From positions 248,001 to 312,000 of the forward strand of contig JADJPR010000003.1 in the NCBI GenBank assembly GCA_016713135.1: 64,000 nt of DNA, written 5' to 3'. This document shows positions 30,298 through 40,120 of the stretch, one piece after another (positions within the stretch are counted from its first letter, which is position 1; the number at the start of each line of letters is the position of its first letter). The stretch comes from Rhodanobacteraceae bacterium (GTDB lineage Bacteria; Pseudomonadota; Gammaproteobacteria; Xanthomonadales; SZUA-5). Below the pieces are notes generated by a model. The model worked only from the letters and a program-made list of their open reading frames with translations, searched no databases and was not told the DNA's origin. Position numbers and translations under genes: made by a program.

Positions 30298-31338
30298 TCA
30301 GCAGCAGCTGGCGGCGGGTGCCGACGCGGCCGCCGGCGCCGCGCAGTCGAACAGCCCGAAGTGGGTGGATTTGTCGCCGGCCAGGCGGAAATGCGGTGCG
30401 TAGCGGGTGCCTGCGAGCATGTCGAAGGTATTGCCGCAGACCAGCATCGGCCGGCCGGTCTCGAAGCGGTGGTGATCGTCCAGTTCGAAGGCGTGCGGGT
30501 GCTCGGGGATGCTGCCGAGGTAAGTGGCCACCTGCCCGTAATCCTCGCAGCGATCCTCCAGCGCCAGCTTGAACGCGCGCACGGTGATCGACGAGAAGCG
30601 CACCATGCCGATCTTCGCGATGATCGCCTGGTCGAACAGCGGCACCGGGCTCTCGCTGAGCTTGCGCGTGTCGGCGCAGCCCACGCGCGCCATCAGCCGG
30701 CGGAAATCCTCGCCGTAGAGCGCGCCGGACAGGCACTCGCCGAGCAGCACCGGATCGCGCCGCAGGCCCTCGGGGATGCGGCGGTCGGCGAACACGTCGG
30801 AGAAGTACAGCTCGCCGCCCGGCTTGAGCACGCGCATGATTTCGGCGAACACGCGCTCCTTTTCCGGCGACAGGTTGAGCACGCAGTTGGACACCACCAC
30901 GTCGACGCTGGCGTCGCTGATGCCGCAGCCGGCCAGGTCCTCGATGTAGCCATCGACGAATTCGACATTGCTGCGCGGATGGCCGTAGCGCTCCGCGTGC
31001 CAGGCCTGGTGCGCGCGCGCCACCTCCAGCTGTTCGACGGTCATGTCGACGCCGATCACGCGCCCCTGCGGGCCGACCAGCCGCGACAGCAGGTAGGCAT
31101 CGCGGCCGGAGCCGCAGCCGAGGTCGAGCACGGTCATGCCCGCGAGCGCCGGTGGCAGCGGCGAGCCGCAGCCATAGAAGCGTTCGCGCACGGTCGGGTG
31201 CACATCCTCCAGCAGTGCGCGCAGGTGCGGCGGCATGGCTTCCATGGTGCAGCAGGCGCCGGTCTTCAGGTCCTTGCTCGATTGCAGCACCTCGCCGTAA
31301 TAGCGGCGGATGTCGGCGATGGCCTGTTCGCGGTTCAT
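30298..31338 (-). CDS. arsM: Arsenite S-adenosylmethionine methyltransferase
   Basis: A 346-residue class I methyltransferase. The SAM site is VLDLGCGSGRDAYLLS with GVDM after it. Arsenite-binding cysteines are expected in KTGACCTMEA, SNCVLNLSPEK and LGECLSGALYGEDF. The protein ends in CC, as many ArsM do. It methylates As(III), and with arsS forms a two-gene operon. The ATG at 31336-31338 starts the conserved MNREQAIADIRRYYGEVLQ. No arsR regulator gene is adjacent. Confidence 0.92.
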   Translation of the reverse strand: MNREQAIADIRRYYGEVLQSSKDLKTGACCTMEAMPPHLRALLEDVHPTVRERFYGCGSPLPPALAGMTVLDLGCGSGRDAYLLSRLVGPQGRVIGVDMTVEQLEVARAHQAWHAERYGHPRSNVEFVDGYIEDLAGCGISDASVDVVVSNCVLNLSPEKERVFAEIMRVLKPGGELYFSDVFADRRIPEGLRRDPVLLGECLSGALYGEDFRRLMARVGCADTRKLSESPVPLFDQAIIAKIGMVRFSSITVRAFKLALEDRCEDYGQVATYLGSIPEHPHAFELDDHHRFETGRPMLVCGNTFDMLAGTRYAPHFRLAGDKSTHFGLFDCAAPAAASAPAASCC

Positions 31339-31503
31339 GCGCACTCCAGTGACTTGGGTTGGCGGGCAGCATAGGTGCTTGCGCCCGCGTGCGCATGATG
31401 ACCGGCGCACGCTGAAGCTGCTTTCGCGCATTCAGGTGGCGTGATCGAATCCGGCCCCGCCGCGTGATACGTTTGGCGCCAGTCCTGTCCCGGAGGCCTG
31501 ACC

Positions 31504-32004
31504 ATGTACCGCACGAACTACGTCACCCTTGCTTCGTTGCTGCTGCTCGCCACGAGCGTCCAGGCGGCGGGGCCCACGCCCGTATCCGTCGAGTTCGTCA
31601 ACGCCGAGAAGTTCACCGACGTCAACGACCGCGCGTTCAAGACCTCGCCCGAGAAGAACACCAACCTTGCGGCGCTGCGCAAGCACGTCGAGACCAAGGG
31701 CGCGAAATACCTCAAGGCTGGACAGACGCTGGCGATTTCCTTCACTGACATCGACCTCGCCGGCGACCACAAGCCGCAGCTCAGGCCGCAAATGCAGGAT
31801 GTACGCCTGGTCACCGGCCTGTACCCGCCGCGCATGAGCTTCAACTTTGTGCTCAAGGATGCGAATGGCCAGGTGCTGGACTCGGGCGAGGCCAAGCTCA
31901 GCGATGTGGGCTTCGACACCCACAGCGCCGGCCTGAGTTCTGATGCGCTGCGCTACGAGAAGCGCATGCTGGACAAGTGGATGCGCGCTGAGTTCGGCGG
32001 CTGA
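31504..32004 (+). CDS. DUF3016 domain-containing secreted protein
   Basis: A 166-residue protein with a signal peptide (cleavage after VQAA). VSVEFVNAEKFTDVND, ISFTDIDLAGD and the late segment YEKRMLDKWMRAEF are typical of DUF3016. The function is unknown; these are periplasmic proteins common in Xanthomonadales. GGAGG precedes the ATG. Confidence 0.85.
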   Translation: MYRTNYVTLASLLLLATSVQAAGPTPVSVEFVNAEKFTDVNDRAFKTSPEKNTNLAALRKHVETKGAKYLKAGQTLAISFTDIDLAGDHKPQLRPQMQDVRLVTGLYPPRMSFNFVLKDANGQVLDSGEAKLSDVGFDTHSAGLSSDALRYEKRMLDKWMRAEFGG

Positions 32005-32020
32005 TTGCCTTCGACTGACA

Positions 32021-32106
32021 GTTCAACGCGGAGACGCAAAGGAACGCGGAGCGAAGCCTACGCTGGCAGGCCATGATCTGTGTGCGCCGGTTCTCCGCGT
32101 TTAGCG
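32021..32106. repeat. Degenerate AACGCGGAGACGCAAAG inverted repeat
   Basis: Just after the DUF3016 gene, TTCAACGCGGAGACGCAAAG is followed 65 bases later by the complementary TTCTCCGCGTTTAGCG. It belongs to the same family as the cluster at 5960-6151. It may act as a terminator-like hairpin. Confidence 0.6.
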
Positions 32107-32127
32107 TGGGCCCCTGCGTGCGCGGCC

Positions 32128-32271
32128 TCAGCCGCCCTCGCGCACCTTCTGAACGGCTGGCAGCAGCAAGCCGATCAACACTCCGCCCTTGGCGTCGGCT
32201 TTGGGCTTGAGGTCGCGGGCGACGGGTTTGGCACTGGCGGCTTGCTTCGGTTTCGGCTTCGGTTTCTGCAT
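32128..32271 (-). CDS. 47-residue Lys-rich peptide with a double-glycine junction
   Basis: The frame encodes a Lys/Pro/Ala-rich N-terminal half (MQKPKPKPKQAASAKPVARD) followed by ADAKGG and a hydrophobic tail ending LLLPAVQKVREGG. A good Shine-Dalgarno (GGAG, 7 bases before ATG at 32269-32271) supports translation. Leader-GG-core organisation is reminiscent of exported or modified peptides, but no peptidase or modification gene is adjacent. The LLPAVQKVRE string also occurs in DUF1559 pseudopilin-type proteins, so the resemblance may be misleading. The family is not recognised. Confidence 0.5.
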   Translation of the reverse strand: MQKPKPKPKQAASAKPVARDLKPKADAKGGVLIGLLLPAVQKVREGG

Positions 32272-32451
32272 GTCGAGTCTCCGGGTGCGGATGGTCGAGG
32301 CCGCATGGTCCGGCCCCAGCGGGGCGGAATGCCCCGGCTCATCCAGCAGTACGCAGTCGCGCGGCGGAAACGACACGCGGTCGCCCTGGTAGAGCCGAGC
32401 TTGCTCGGCTGAAGGCCGGCAGCAGCGGAGCAAGCACGAGCAAGCTTCGCT

Positions 32452-34812
32452 CTACAGGTCCAGGGTCAAACGGATCAACTGGTCCTTGAGTTCCTCGTGG
32501 AAGCCGCACTTGCGCGCCAGCGCGCGCATGGCCTGGTTTTCCGGCAGGGTGTCGCCGTGCATCCGGCGCATGCCGGCCGCGCGGCAGAGTTCGATGATCC
32601 GCTGCAACAGCCGCGTGCCGAGGCCCTGCCCACCGAGTTGCTTCGGAATCACGATGGCGAACTCGGCGCTGCGCTGCGCCGGATCGAAGCTGGCGCGGAC
32701 CACGCCATACAGCTTGGCCTGGCCTGGCGGCTCATGGTCGGCCAGCACCAGCGCGATCTCGCGGTCGTAATCCAGTTGAGTCAGGCGCGCGGCCAGGTCG
32801 TGGGTCAGCGCCTTGAGTGGGTACAGGAAGCGCATGCGCACCTCCTCCGGGCTAAGCTGGGTAAAGCCAGCCTGCAACTGCGGCTCGTCCTCGGCACGGA
32901 TCGCGCGCAGCAGCAGGGCAGTGCCGTCGGCGAGGGTCAGCGGCATCGCCAGCGACCAGGGGAAAGGCGCGAACGCGGTCGCGGCGCGCTCGCTGCCGGG
33001 CTGCCAGTCGAACACCAGGTGCGCCAGCAGTTCGCCGCTGCTGCCGCCGGTCACGCCCTCGAACTCGATGCGCTGAATTTCCGGGCGTGCGACCATCAGT
33101 TCGGCGATCCGCAGCAGATGGCCGTGCAGCGTGGCGCGCGTGTCGGCGGGGATCTCCACGCCATCCCAGCCGCGCTCGATCAGGCGGTCCACGCGCAGGC
33201 GGTCGAGCGGCAGGCACTCGATGTGGCGCCGCCCGCGACTGCAGGCCACGGCGTACGGACCGAGCTCGGCATGGCAGCGCAGGCCGATCGATGGCAGCAG
33301 TCCGGCACGGCGCTCGTCGAGCTCGATGTCGACACCGATCTCGGCGAGCAGGCCCGCGCCCAGGCGCCGCGGGTCGCCGCCGAGGCGCAGCAGGCTGCTG
33401 GCGATGCGCTCGGCGTCCAGGCCTGGCCAGCGCAACAGCGGCGGCGGCGTCTGCATCAGTTCCGACTTCTGCTGGAAATAGCGCCGGTTGAGCCCGTAGG
33501 CGCGCACCGCGGCCTCCGGGGTCGGGAACGCGGCGATGCCGCGCTCGCCGAGGATGCGCCGCGCCTGCTGCTGTTCGGCGCCGGCGAAGGCCGCGAGCAC
33601 CAGCGCCTCGCCCTGGGGCACGGGATTGAGCGCCCGCGCGATCTCGCTGCCGCTGCTGAAACTGGTCGGGTGGTGTAGCAGGAGGACCACATCGCTGCCG
33701 CTGTCGTGCGCCAGCGCGGTGCCGGCTACGGCGTAGCGCTCGGGGCCCGCGTCGCGCATCAGGTCGAGCGGGTTGCTCACCGCCGATCCGGCCGGCAGCA
33801 GCGACTGCAGCTGGCGCAGCGTCTCGGCCGACGGCTGCGCCAGGCTGCCGCCGGAATCGAGCACCGCATCGGCCGCCAGCGCGCCGAGGGCGCCGCCGTT
33901 GCCGGCAATGTAGAAGCGTTGTCCGGCGTGCGGCCAGGCCGGCAGGTCCACGTTGGCCGCGGCGCAGAACTCCTCAAGGTCCTGCGCCTGGAGCATCCCT
34001 GCGCGCGCAAATGCCGCGCGGTGGACCTCGTTCGACAGCGCTGCCAGCGGATCGCCCGGCGCAAAACCCAGGGTGTGCGGCTTCAGCACCACGACCGGCT
34101 TGCGGAAGGCCAGTGCGCGCGCGGCCGAGAGCAACCGGCGCGCCTGCGGCAGCTGCTCCAGGTGCAGCAGCACCGCGCGGGTGGCGGCATCGCGCGCGAA
34201 CCAGTCGAGGCAATCGGCGATGTCCACGTCGACCTGATCGCCCAGGCTGACCAGGGCCGACATGCCCACGCCGCGCGTCGCGGCCCAGTCAGCGATCACG
34301 CCCGCGACCGCGCCGGAAGTCGACACGAAGCCGATGCCGCCGGGCGGCGGCAGCGCCGGGCACAGCGACAGGTTCAGCCCGAGGCGGGCCAGCGTCAGGC
34401 CCTGGCTGGCCGGCCCGATGATGCGCAGTCCGGTCTTCGCGACTTGCTTCTGCAATCGCTTGAGCAGGGTCGCGCGCGAGGCCCAGGGCCAGCCGCTCTC
34501 GGTGGCGATGCCGACCACCACCGCGCCGCCGCAGCCGCGCCGCGCCAGGGTCTCGATGATCTCGGCCACGCTGGCCCACGGTGTCAGCACCAGGGCGAGG
34601 TCGATGCCCTCGGGCAGCGCGGAAGCATCGCGCAGGCACTCGCGCCCGAAGACCTCGTCGCGGTGCCGGTTGACCAGGTGCACTGCGCCGCCGAAATCGG
34701 CATCCAGCGCCTGGCGCGTGAACGCGGTGCCGAGCGAATCCGGCTGGTCGCTGGCGCCGATCAGCGCCAGCGAGCGGGGAGCAAGCAAGCGGTCCAGCGG
34801 CCTTGAGTCCAT
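32452..34812 (-). CDS. Pat-like protein acetyltransferase (NDP-forming acyl-CoA synthetase fused to GNAT)
   Basis: A 786-residue protein. The N-terminal CoA-binding domain starts LLAPRSLALIGASDQPDSLG and is followed by the succinyl-CoA-ligase-like domain (GFVSTSGAVAGVIADWA) and an ATP-grasp-like region. The C-terminal GNAT domain (about 620-786) carries the acetyl-CoA site QLGGQGLGTRLLQRII. This is the arrangement of YfiQ/PatZ-type protein lysine acetyltransferases, which acetylate acetyl-CoA synthetase and other proteins. The ATG at 34810-34812 is used. Nothing in the neighbourhood indicates its target. Confidence 0.9.
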   Translation of the reverse strand: MDSRPLDRLLAPRSLALIGASDQPDSLGTAFTRQALDADFGGAVHLVNRHRDEVFGRECLRDASALPEGIDLALVLTPWASVAEIIETLARRGCGGAVVVGIATESGWPWASRATLLKRLQKQVAKTGLRIIGPASQGLTLARLGLNLSLCPALPPPGGIGFVSTSGAVAGVIADWAATRGVGMSALVSLGDQVDVDIADCLDWFARDAATRAVLLHLEQLPQARRLLSAARALAFRKPVVVLKPHTLGFAPGDPLAALSNEVHRAAFARAGMLQAQDLEEFCAAANVDLPAWPHAGQRFYIAGNGGALGALAADAVLDSGGSLAQPSAETLRQLQSLLPAGSAVSNPLDLMRDAGPERYAVAGTALAHDSGSDVVLLLHHPTSFSSGSEIARALNPVPQGEALVLAAFAGAEQQQARRILGERGIAAFPTPEAAVRAYGLNRRYFQQKSELMQTPPPLLRWPGLDAERIASSLLRLGGDPRRLGAGLLAEIGVDIELDERRAGLLPSIGLRCHAELGPYAVACSRGRRHIECLPLDRLRVDRLIERGWDGVEIPADTRATLHGHLLRIAELMVARPEIQRIEFEGVTGGSSGELLAHLVFDWQPGSERAATAFAPFPWSLAMPLTLADGTALLLRAIRAEDEPQLQAGFTQLSPEEVRMRFLYPLKALTHDLAARLTQLDYDREIALVLADHEPPGQAKLYGVVRASFDPAQRSAEFAIVIPKQLGGQGLGTRLLQRIIELCRAAGMRRMHGDTLPENQAMRALARKCGFHEELKDQLIRLTLDL

Positions 34813-35036
34813 CGGCGTCCTCGCGCAGCCATGAGCCGAGTATGGATGGTGACTGTGTCGCGGCTGAGTATTTGATTGGTCCGCAAAGGACGCAAAGTGC
34901 AGCCTGGTGTTGGTATTGGTTGCAGGTGTTGGAGCCGGAACGTCGTCCGATTCCGACGCATGGGCTTCGGCCTTCGCCCCACGTTCGCGGCGCAGGCGTA
35001 TCCTCGCCGCACGAGACCGGAAGCGGAGCCAGGGCG

Positions 35037-35495
35037 ATGGAACTGAAGATCAATGGCAAGGTGCATCAGGTCGATGCCAGCGACGACATGCCGCTGTTGT
35101 GGGTGCTGCGCGATCTGCTCGGCATGACCGGGACCAAGTTCGGCTGCGGCATGGCCCAGTGCGGGTCGTGCACCGTGCAGATCGATGGCGTGGCCACGCG
35201 CTCCTGCGTGCTGCCGGCGTCTGCAGTGGCCGGCAAGGAGATCACCACCATCGAAGGCCTGGCCGACGGCGACACGCTGCACGCGGTGCAGCAGGCCTGG
35301 CTGGACCTCGATGTGGTGCAGTGCGGTTACTGCCAGTCGGGCCAGATCCTGAGTGCCGCGGCGTTGCTGAAGAGCAACCCGAAGCCCAGCGACGCCGAGA
35401 TCGACACCGCGATGGACGGCAATTTGTGCCGCTGCGCCACCTACCCGCGCATCCGCGCGGCGATCCACGCGGCGGCGGCGAAGTTGTCGGGCTGA
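35037..35495 (+). CDS. iorA: Isoquinoline 1-oxidoreductase-type (2Fe-2S) subunit
   Basis: A 152-residue small subunit of a molybdenum hydroxylase. The plant-type cluster is GCGMAQCGSCTVQIDG plus a downstream Cys, and the second cluster is QCGYCQSGQI ... GNLCRCATYPRI. It transfers electrons from the Mo subunit. The gene for the Mo subunit follows 159 bases later. There is no FAD subunit, as in the IorAB type. The actual substrate is unknown and may be an aldehyde. The ATG at 35037 follows AGGG. Confidence 0.9.
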   Translation: MELKINGKVHQVDASDDMPLLWVLRDLLGMTGTKFGCGMAQCGSCTVQIDGVATRSCVLPASAVAGKEITTIEGLADGDTLHAVQQAWLDLDVVQCGYCQSGQILSAAALLKSNPKPSDAEIDTAMDGNLCRCATYPRIRAAIHAAAAKLSG

Positions 35496-35512
35496 ATCGT
35501 CGGAACAGATTT

Positions 35513-35607
35513 CTTTGTCCGCAAAGGACGCGAAGGGCGCAAAGAAGAGCGGGAAGATCATCGCTGCGGCTTTTCTTCGCGTCCTTTGCGTCCTTTGCGG
35601 ACAAAAA
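35513..35607. repeat. GTCCGCAAAGGACGC inverted repeat between iorA and iorB
   Basis: TTTGTCCGCAAAGGACGC and its complement GCGTCCTTTGCGGACAAA lie about 55 bases apart in the gap between the two subunit genes. They are the same family as 3717-3819 and again split an operon between redox-enzyme subunits. Confidence 0.75.
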
Positions 35608-35654
35608 ACAGCTTCCATTCCACTGAAGAGCACAGCGAACCGGGGACCGGAGCC

Positions 35655-37813
35655 ATGAACGAGATCGTCAACCTGTCGCGCCGCGGATTCATCGCGAAGT
35701 CTTCTGCGCTCGCCGGCGCGCTGGTGCTCGGCGTGCACCTGGCGCCGCAGTCCTGGGCCGCCACCGCCACGGCGGCAGCTGCCGGGCCGGTCGAGCTGAA
35801 CGCCTTCCTGACCATCGCCCCGGATGGCGCCATCACGGTGTACATCAAGCATTCGGAGATGGGGCAGGGGATCATGACCTCGATCGCGATGATCGTCGCC
35901 GAGGAAATGGACGCCGACTGGGCGAAGGTCAGCGCCCTGCCGGGCGACGCGCGCCCCGAGTTCGCGCATGCGCAATGGGGTATCCAGGCCACCGGCGGCA
36001 GCACCAGCACGCACACCTCCTACGAGCAGATGCGCAAGGTCGGCGCCACCGCGCGCGCGATGATGCTGGCCGCCGCGGCGGCGAAGAGCGGGATCGAGGC
36101 GGCAAGCTGCGCACCGAGGGCGGCGCCGTGATCGGCCCGGAGCCCGGCCAGCGCTGGCACTACGGCGAGCTGGCTGCGGACGCCGCCAAGCTCAGCGCGC
36201 CCACCGAAGTCGCGCTCAAGGACAGCAAGGCCTTCAAGCTGGTCGGCAAGTCGCAACACCGGATCGACGGCCGCGCCAAGGTCACCGGCTCCGCGGGTTT
36301 CGGCCTGGATGTGCGCGTGCCCGGCATGCTGACCGCGCTGGTCGCGCGTCCGCCGGTGTTCGGCGGCAAGCTGAAGAAGGTCGACGACAGCAAGGCCACG
36401 GCGGTCAAGGGCGTGCGCCAGGTGGTCGAGATCCATTCCGGCGTCGCCGTGGTCGCCGAGCATTATTGGGCGGCGAAGCAGGGCCTCGACGCGCTGGTCT
36501 GCGAATGGGACGACGGCGAGGCCGCCGGTTTCAGCAGCGCCAGCCAGCGCGCGGCGATGGACGAATCACTCAAGGGCGATGGCGCCAAGGTCAAGGCCGA
36601 GGGCGATGCCGCCAAAGTGCTGGCCGATGCGAAAAAGCCGATCCGCGCCGAGTACGATTTCCCCTACCTGTCGCACGCGCCGATGGAGCCGATGAACGCC
36701 ACCGCGGATGTGCGCGACGACGGCGTCACGGTGTGGGCGCCGACCCAGTTCCAGACCTTCGACCAGATGGCCGCGGCGCAAGTGGCCGGCACCACCCCGG
36801 ACAAGGTGGTGCTGCACACCACGCTGCTCGGCGGCGGCTTCGGCCGGCGCGCCAATCCGGCCAGCGATTTCGTGCGCGAGGCGGTCGCGGTATCGAAGGC
36901 GGTCAAGGCACCGGTCAAGCTGGTGTGGCCGCGCGAACACGACATAAAGGGCGGGTATTACCGGCCGCGCTCGCGCGTGTCGACGCAGTTGTCGCTCACC
37001 GCGGACGGCCAGCCCGAGGCGCTGCGGGTCAAGATCGCCAACCAGTCGATCATGCTCGGCACGCCCTTCGGCGCCGGCATCGAGAAGACCGGTGTCGACC
37101 CGAGTCAGGTCGAAGGCCTGGACGACTGGCCGTATGCCACGCCCAACCTTGCCGTCAGCTACCACATGGCCAAGGCCACGGTGCCGGTGTTGTGGTGGCG
37201 CTCGGTCGGCCACAGCTTCACCGCCTACGTGAAGGAAACGCTGATCGACGAAGCGGCAGCGCGTGCCAAGGCGGATCCGATCGACTACCGCATCGGCCTG
37301 CTGGAGAAGCACCCGCGCCAGGTGGAACTGCTGAAGAAGCTGCGCGAGGTCTCCGGCTGGGGCAAGGCACCGAAGGGCCACCACCAGGGCGTGGCGATCC
37401 ACGGCTCCTTCGGTTCGCTGGTCGGCCAGGTGGTCGAGGTGTCGATCGACGACGGCAAGCTGAAGATCCACAAGCTCACCGCGGTGGTCGATTGCGGCAG
37501 CGTGGTCAACCCGGACACGGTCAAGGCGCAGATCATGGGCGGTGCGCTGATGGGCATCTCCGCCGCACTCGGCGAGGCGATCACCTTCGACCAGGGCAAG
37601 GTGGTGCAGAACAACTTCAACGACTACCCGATCCTGCGCATGGCCCAGGCGCCGGCGGTCGAGGTGCACATCCTCGAGAGCGGCGCGGCGATGGGTGGCG
37701 TCGGTGAGCCCGGCACCCCGCCGGCGGCGCCGGCGCTGGCGAACGCAATCGCCGCCGCGACCGGCAAGCGGCTGCATGCGTTGCCGCTGGACCTGGCGGC
37801 GCTCAAGGCCTGA
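35655..37813 (+). pseudogene. iorB: Molybdopterin-binding subunit of isoquinoline 1-oxidoreductase type, frameshifted
   Basis: The first part (35655 to about 36100) encodes a Tat signal (SRRGFIAK) and the first Mo-cofactor segment (HSEMGQGIMTSIAMIVAEEM, QATGGSTSTHTSYEQM). The frame then runs into a stop at 36131. A second frame carries on from about 36107 (LRTEGGAVIGP) to 37813 with the rest of the domain, including LLGGGFGRRANP, the conserved REHDIKGGYYRP region and GGVGEPGTPPAAPALANA near the C-terminus. Removing one missing base near 36103-36107 gives a normal protein of about 719 aa. No other damage is visible, so this is either a sequence error or a very recent mutation. The protein would be exported folded to the periplasm. 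Confidence 0.85.
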
Positions 37814-37829
37814 GGCTGCAGCTGGTGCA

Positions 37830-37960
37830 CGGCTGCGCCGTACACCGGCCTACGCTCGGGTAGGCCCGCGTAGCCCGGAGTGCGCGCGTGGCGTGCTCTC
37901 CGGGTGATTGCCGCGACCCGCCAGTCGGAGAACGGCTGCGCCGTACCGGCCTACGCTGGG
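37830..37960. repeat. REP-like and direct repeats between iorB and the symporter
   Basis: CGGCTGCGCCGTAC...CGGCCTACGCT occurs twice (37830-37857 and 37933-37957). Between them is a GTAGCCCGG ... CCGGGTGATT element (37870-37907) of the same type as 43615-43697. The rest of the 267-base gap shows nothing further. Confidence 0.6.
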
Positions 37961-38080
37961 CAAGGCCGCATGGCCGGGCGGGCGCGCATCGCGCGACCGG
38001 CAATTGTCCCCGGCGGGCTCGCGCGCGCGGGCCGCGAGCGCGTAGGATCGCCAAGCGCAACAAGGCGATCCGGAGCGGCG

Positions 38081-39376
38081 ATGAGTGAGCACACACGCGG
38101 CGGCATTCCGCTGCACACCAAGATGCTGATCGGCTTCGTCGCCGGTGCGTTGGCCGGTATTGCCGCCAATGTGTGGGCGGCCGACAGCGACTGGCTCAAC
38201 GCGCTGGTGACTTATGTTGCCAATCCCGTCGGGCAGATCTTCCTGCGCCTGCTGTTCATGCTGGTGGTGCCGCTGGTGTTCTCCGCGCTGGTCCTGGGCG
38301 TGGTCGAGATTGGCGAGCCCTCGGCCCTTGGCCGCATCGGCCTGAAGACACTGCTCTACATTCTGGTGGTGACGGCCGTGGCGGTGACCATTGGCCTGGT
38401 GGTGGTGAACCTGCTGCAACCTGGTCGGGGCCTGTCCCCGGAGGCGGGGCAGGCGATCCTGGCCAGCTCTGCCGAGAGCGCCGGTGCCATTGTCGCCAAG
38501 CGTGAGGGATTCTCGGGTATCGATCTTCTGCTCAACATCGTGCCGCGCAATCCGCTGGCGTCGGCCGTCAATGGCGACCTGATCGGCGTGATGTTCTTTG
38601 CGCTGATGGTCGGTGTCGCCGCCACCGTGCTGCGCACGGATGGCACGAAGACCTTCCTCGGCACCGTGCAGGGCATTTACGACATCTGCCTGCGGTTGAT
38701 CGACTGGGTCATCCAGTTGGCGCCTTACGCGGTCGCCGCGCTGCTGTTCTCGATCACCGCGCGCCTGGGTTTCGATGTGCTGGTGCAACTGGCACGCTTC
38801 GTCGGTACCGTGGTGCTGGCGCTGGGCATCCATTTCTTCATCGTGTTCCCGCTGCTGGTGAAATTCGTCGGGCGGATGTCGCCGCTGGAGTTCTTCAAGC
38901 GCGCGGAGCCGGCAATCCTCACTTCGTTCTCGACGTCCTCCAGTTCGGCCACCCTGCCGACCACGCTGATGGTGGCCGAAGAACGTCTCGGCGTGCCGCG
39001 CCGCATCGGCCGCTTTGTCTGCACCCTGGGCGCCACTGCCAACATGAACGGTACGGCGCTGTTCGAGGGCATCACGGTGCTGTTTCTGGCGCAGTTCTTC
39101 GGCGTCGAGCTGTCGCTGACGCAGCAGGTCACGGTGCTGTTCCTGTGCATCCTGGGCGGCATCGGCGCCGCCGGTGTCCCCGGAGGTTCGCTGCCGGTGA
39201 TTGCCATGATCCTGGCGATGTTCGGCATCCCGCCGGAAGGCATCGGCCTGATCCTGGGGGTCGACCGCTTCCTCGACATGTGCCGGACCACGGTCAACGT
39301 CACCGGCGATCTGGTCGGTGCGGTGGTGGTGGCCCGCGGCGAACCGGATGCAGACCCGGCGCCGCAGGCATCCTGA
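38081..39376 (+). CDS. Dicarboxylate/amino acid:cation symporter (DAACS family)
   Basis: A 431-residue membrane protein. The serine-rich reentrant loop SFSTSSSSATLPTT, the NMNGTALFEG motif and GAAGVPGG with DRFLDMCRTTVNVTGD are all typical of the glutamate/C4-dicarboxylate:H+/Na+ symporter family. Substrate preference is not readable. The ATG at 38081 follows CGGAG; a longer frame upstream is repeat sequence. Confidence 0.93.
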   Translation: MSEHTRGGIPLHTKMLIGFVAGALAGIAANVWAADSDWLNALVTYVANPVGQIFLRLLFMLVVPLVFSALVLGVVEIGEPSALGRIGLKTLLYILVVTAVAVTIGLVVVNLLQPGRGLSPEAGQAILASSAESAGAIVAKREGFSGIDLLLNIVPRNPLASAVNGDLIGVMFFALMVGVAATVLRTDGTKTFLGTVQGIYDICLRLIDWVIQLAPYAVAALLFSITARLGFDVLVQLARFVGTVVLALGIHFFIVFPLLVKFVGRMSPLEFFKRAEPAILTSFSTSSSSATLPTTLMVAEERLGVPRRIGRFVCTLGATANMNGTALFEGITVLFLAQFFGVELSLTQQVTVLFLCILGGIGAAGVPGGSLPVIAMILAMFGIPPEGIGLILGVDRFLDMCRTTVNVTGDLVGAVVVARGEPDADPAPQAS

Positions 39377-39421
39377 GCTGCCGCAGCGGGAGCCGCATGG
39401 GCTCCCGCCGCGGCGCCGCAA

Positions 39422-40120
39422 TCAGGCCCAGCTCAAGGTCGCCATGAAGCCCAGGCCCCCGGCCAGCACCAGCGCGCCCATGCCGAGGAAGACCCAGCGC
39501 ATGCCGGTCTTGAAGATCAGCGAGATACCGGCGAAGAACAGCGCGACGGTCAGGATGACCCCCGCGAGCGAGAACTGATCGCCCTTGTTGTTGGCGTCGC
39601 GGCCCTCGTTGAAGCGTTTGTCGGCGGCTTCGAACTCGTCGTCGCTGCTGCCGAACACTTCCTGCACGTAGTCGTCGTCGAGGTCGATCTCCAGCGCCTT
39701 GTCGAGTTCCTCTGACGACAGCACCACCTCGGAGTCGCCCTCCCAGTAGGCCTTGCGCTTGGCTTCCGGCAGGCCGAGAAACTTGTAGGCCGCATCGGAG
39801 GTTTGCGTGATCAGCATCCAGCTCGCCATCCCCAGCTGGCGTTCGCCAGCGGCGTCGTCTTCGGATTCCGAGCCCTCCCAGATCAGCTCCTTGGCGCGGA
39901 TGTCCACCTGGGTGTCCTGCATGTAGGTGGTCAGTTCGTCGTTGTAGGTGCTGGACGCCTTGGTGGTCAGCGCGGCGGCTTCGCCATAGGCCTCGACGCT
40001 CTGGCCGCCCCACAGGCCGGACTGGTGGCCGGCGACGGCGGTGCCGATCGCGCCAATGCCGAGCAGGATCGCAGCGGCCAGTTCAAACGGGTCAAATGGC
40101 TTGTTGTCGTCAGCACTCAT
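39422..40120 (-). CDS. Hypothetical membrane protein
   Basis: A 232-residue protein with one N-terminal membrane helix (about 11-30, ELAAAILLGIGAIGTAVAG), a hydrophilic acidic central domain with predicted helices and many Asp/Glu residues, and two C-terminal helices (LAGVILTVALFFAGISLIF and WVFLGMGALVLAGGLGFM). I do not recognise the family; length and topology recall DUF4337-like proteins, but this is weak. It is convergent with the symporter gene. Confidence 0.75.
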   Translation of the reverse strand: MSADDNKPFDPFELAAAILLGIGAIGTAVAGHQSGLWGGQSVEAYGEAAALTTKASSTYNDELTTYMQDTQVDIRAKELIWEGSESEDDAAGERQLGMASWMLITQTSDAAYKFLGLPEAKRKAYWEGDSEVVLSSEELDKALEIDLDDDYVQEVFGSSDDEFEAADKRFNEGRDANNKGDQFSLAGVILTVALFFAGISLIFKTGMRWVFLGMGALVLAGGLGFMATLSWA

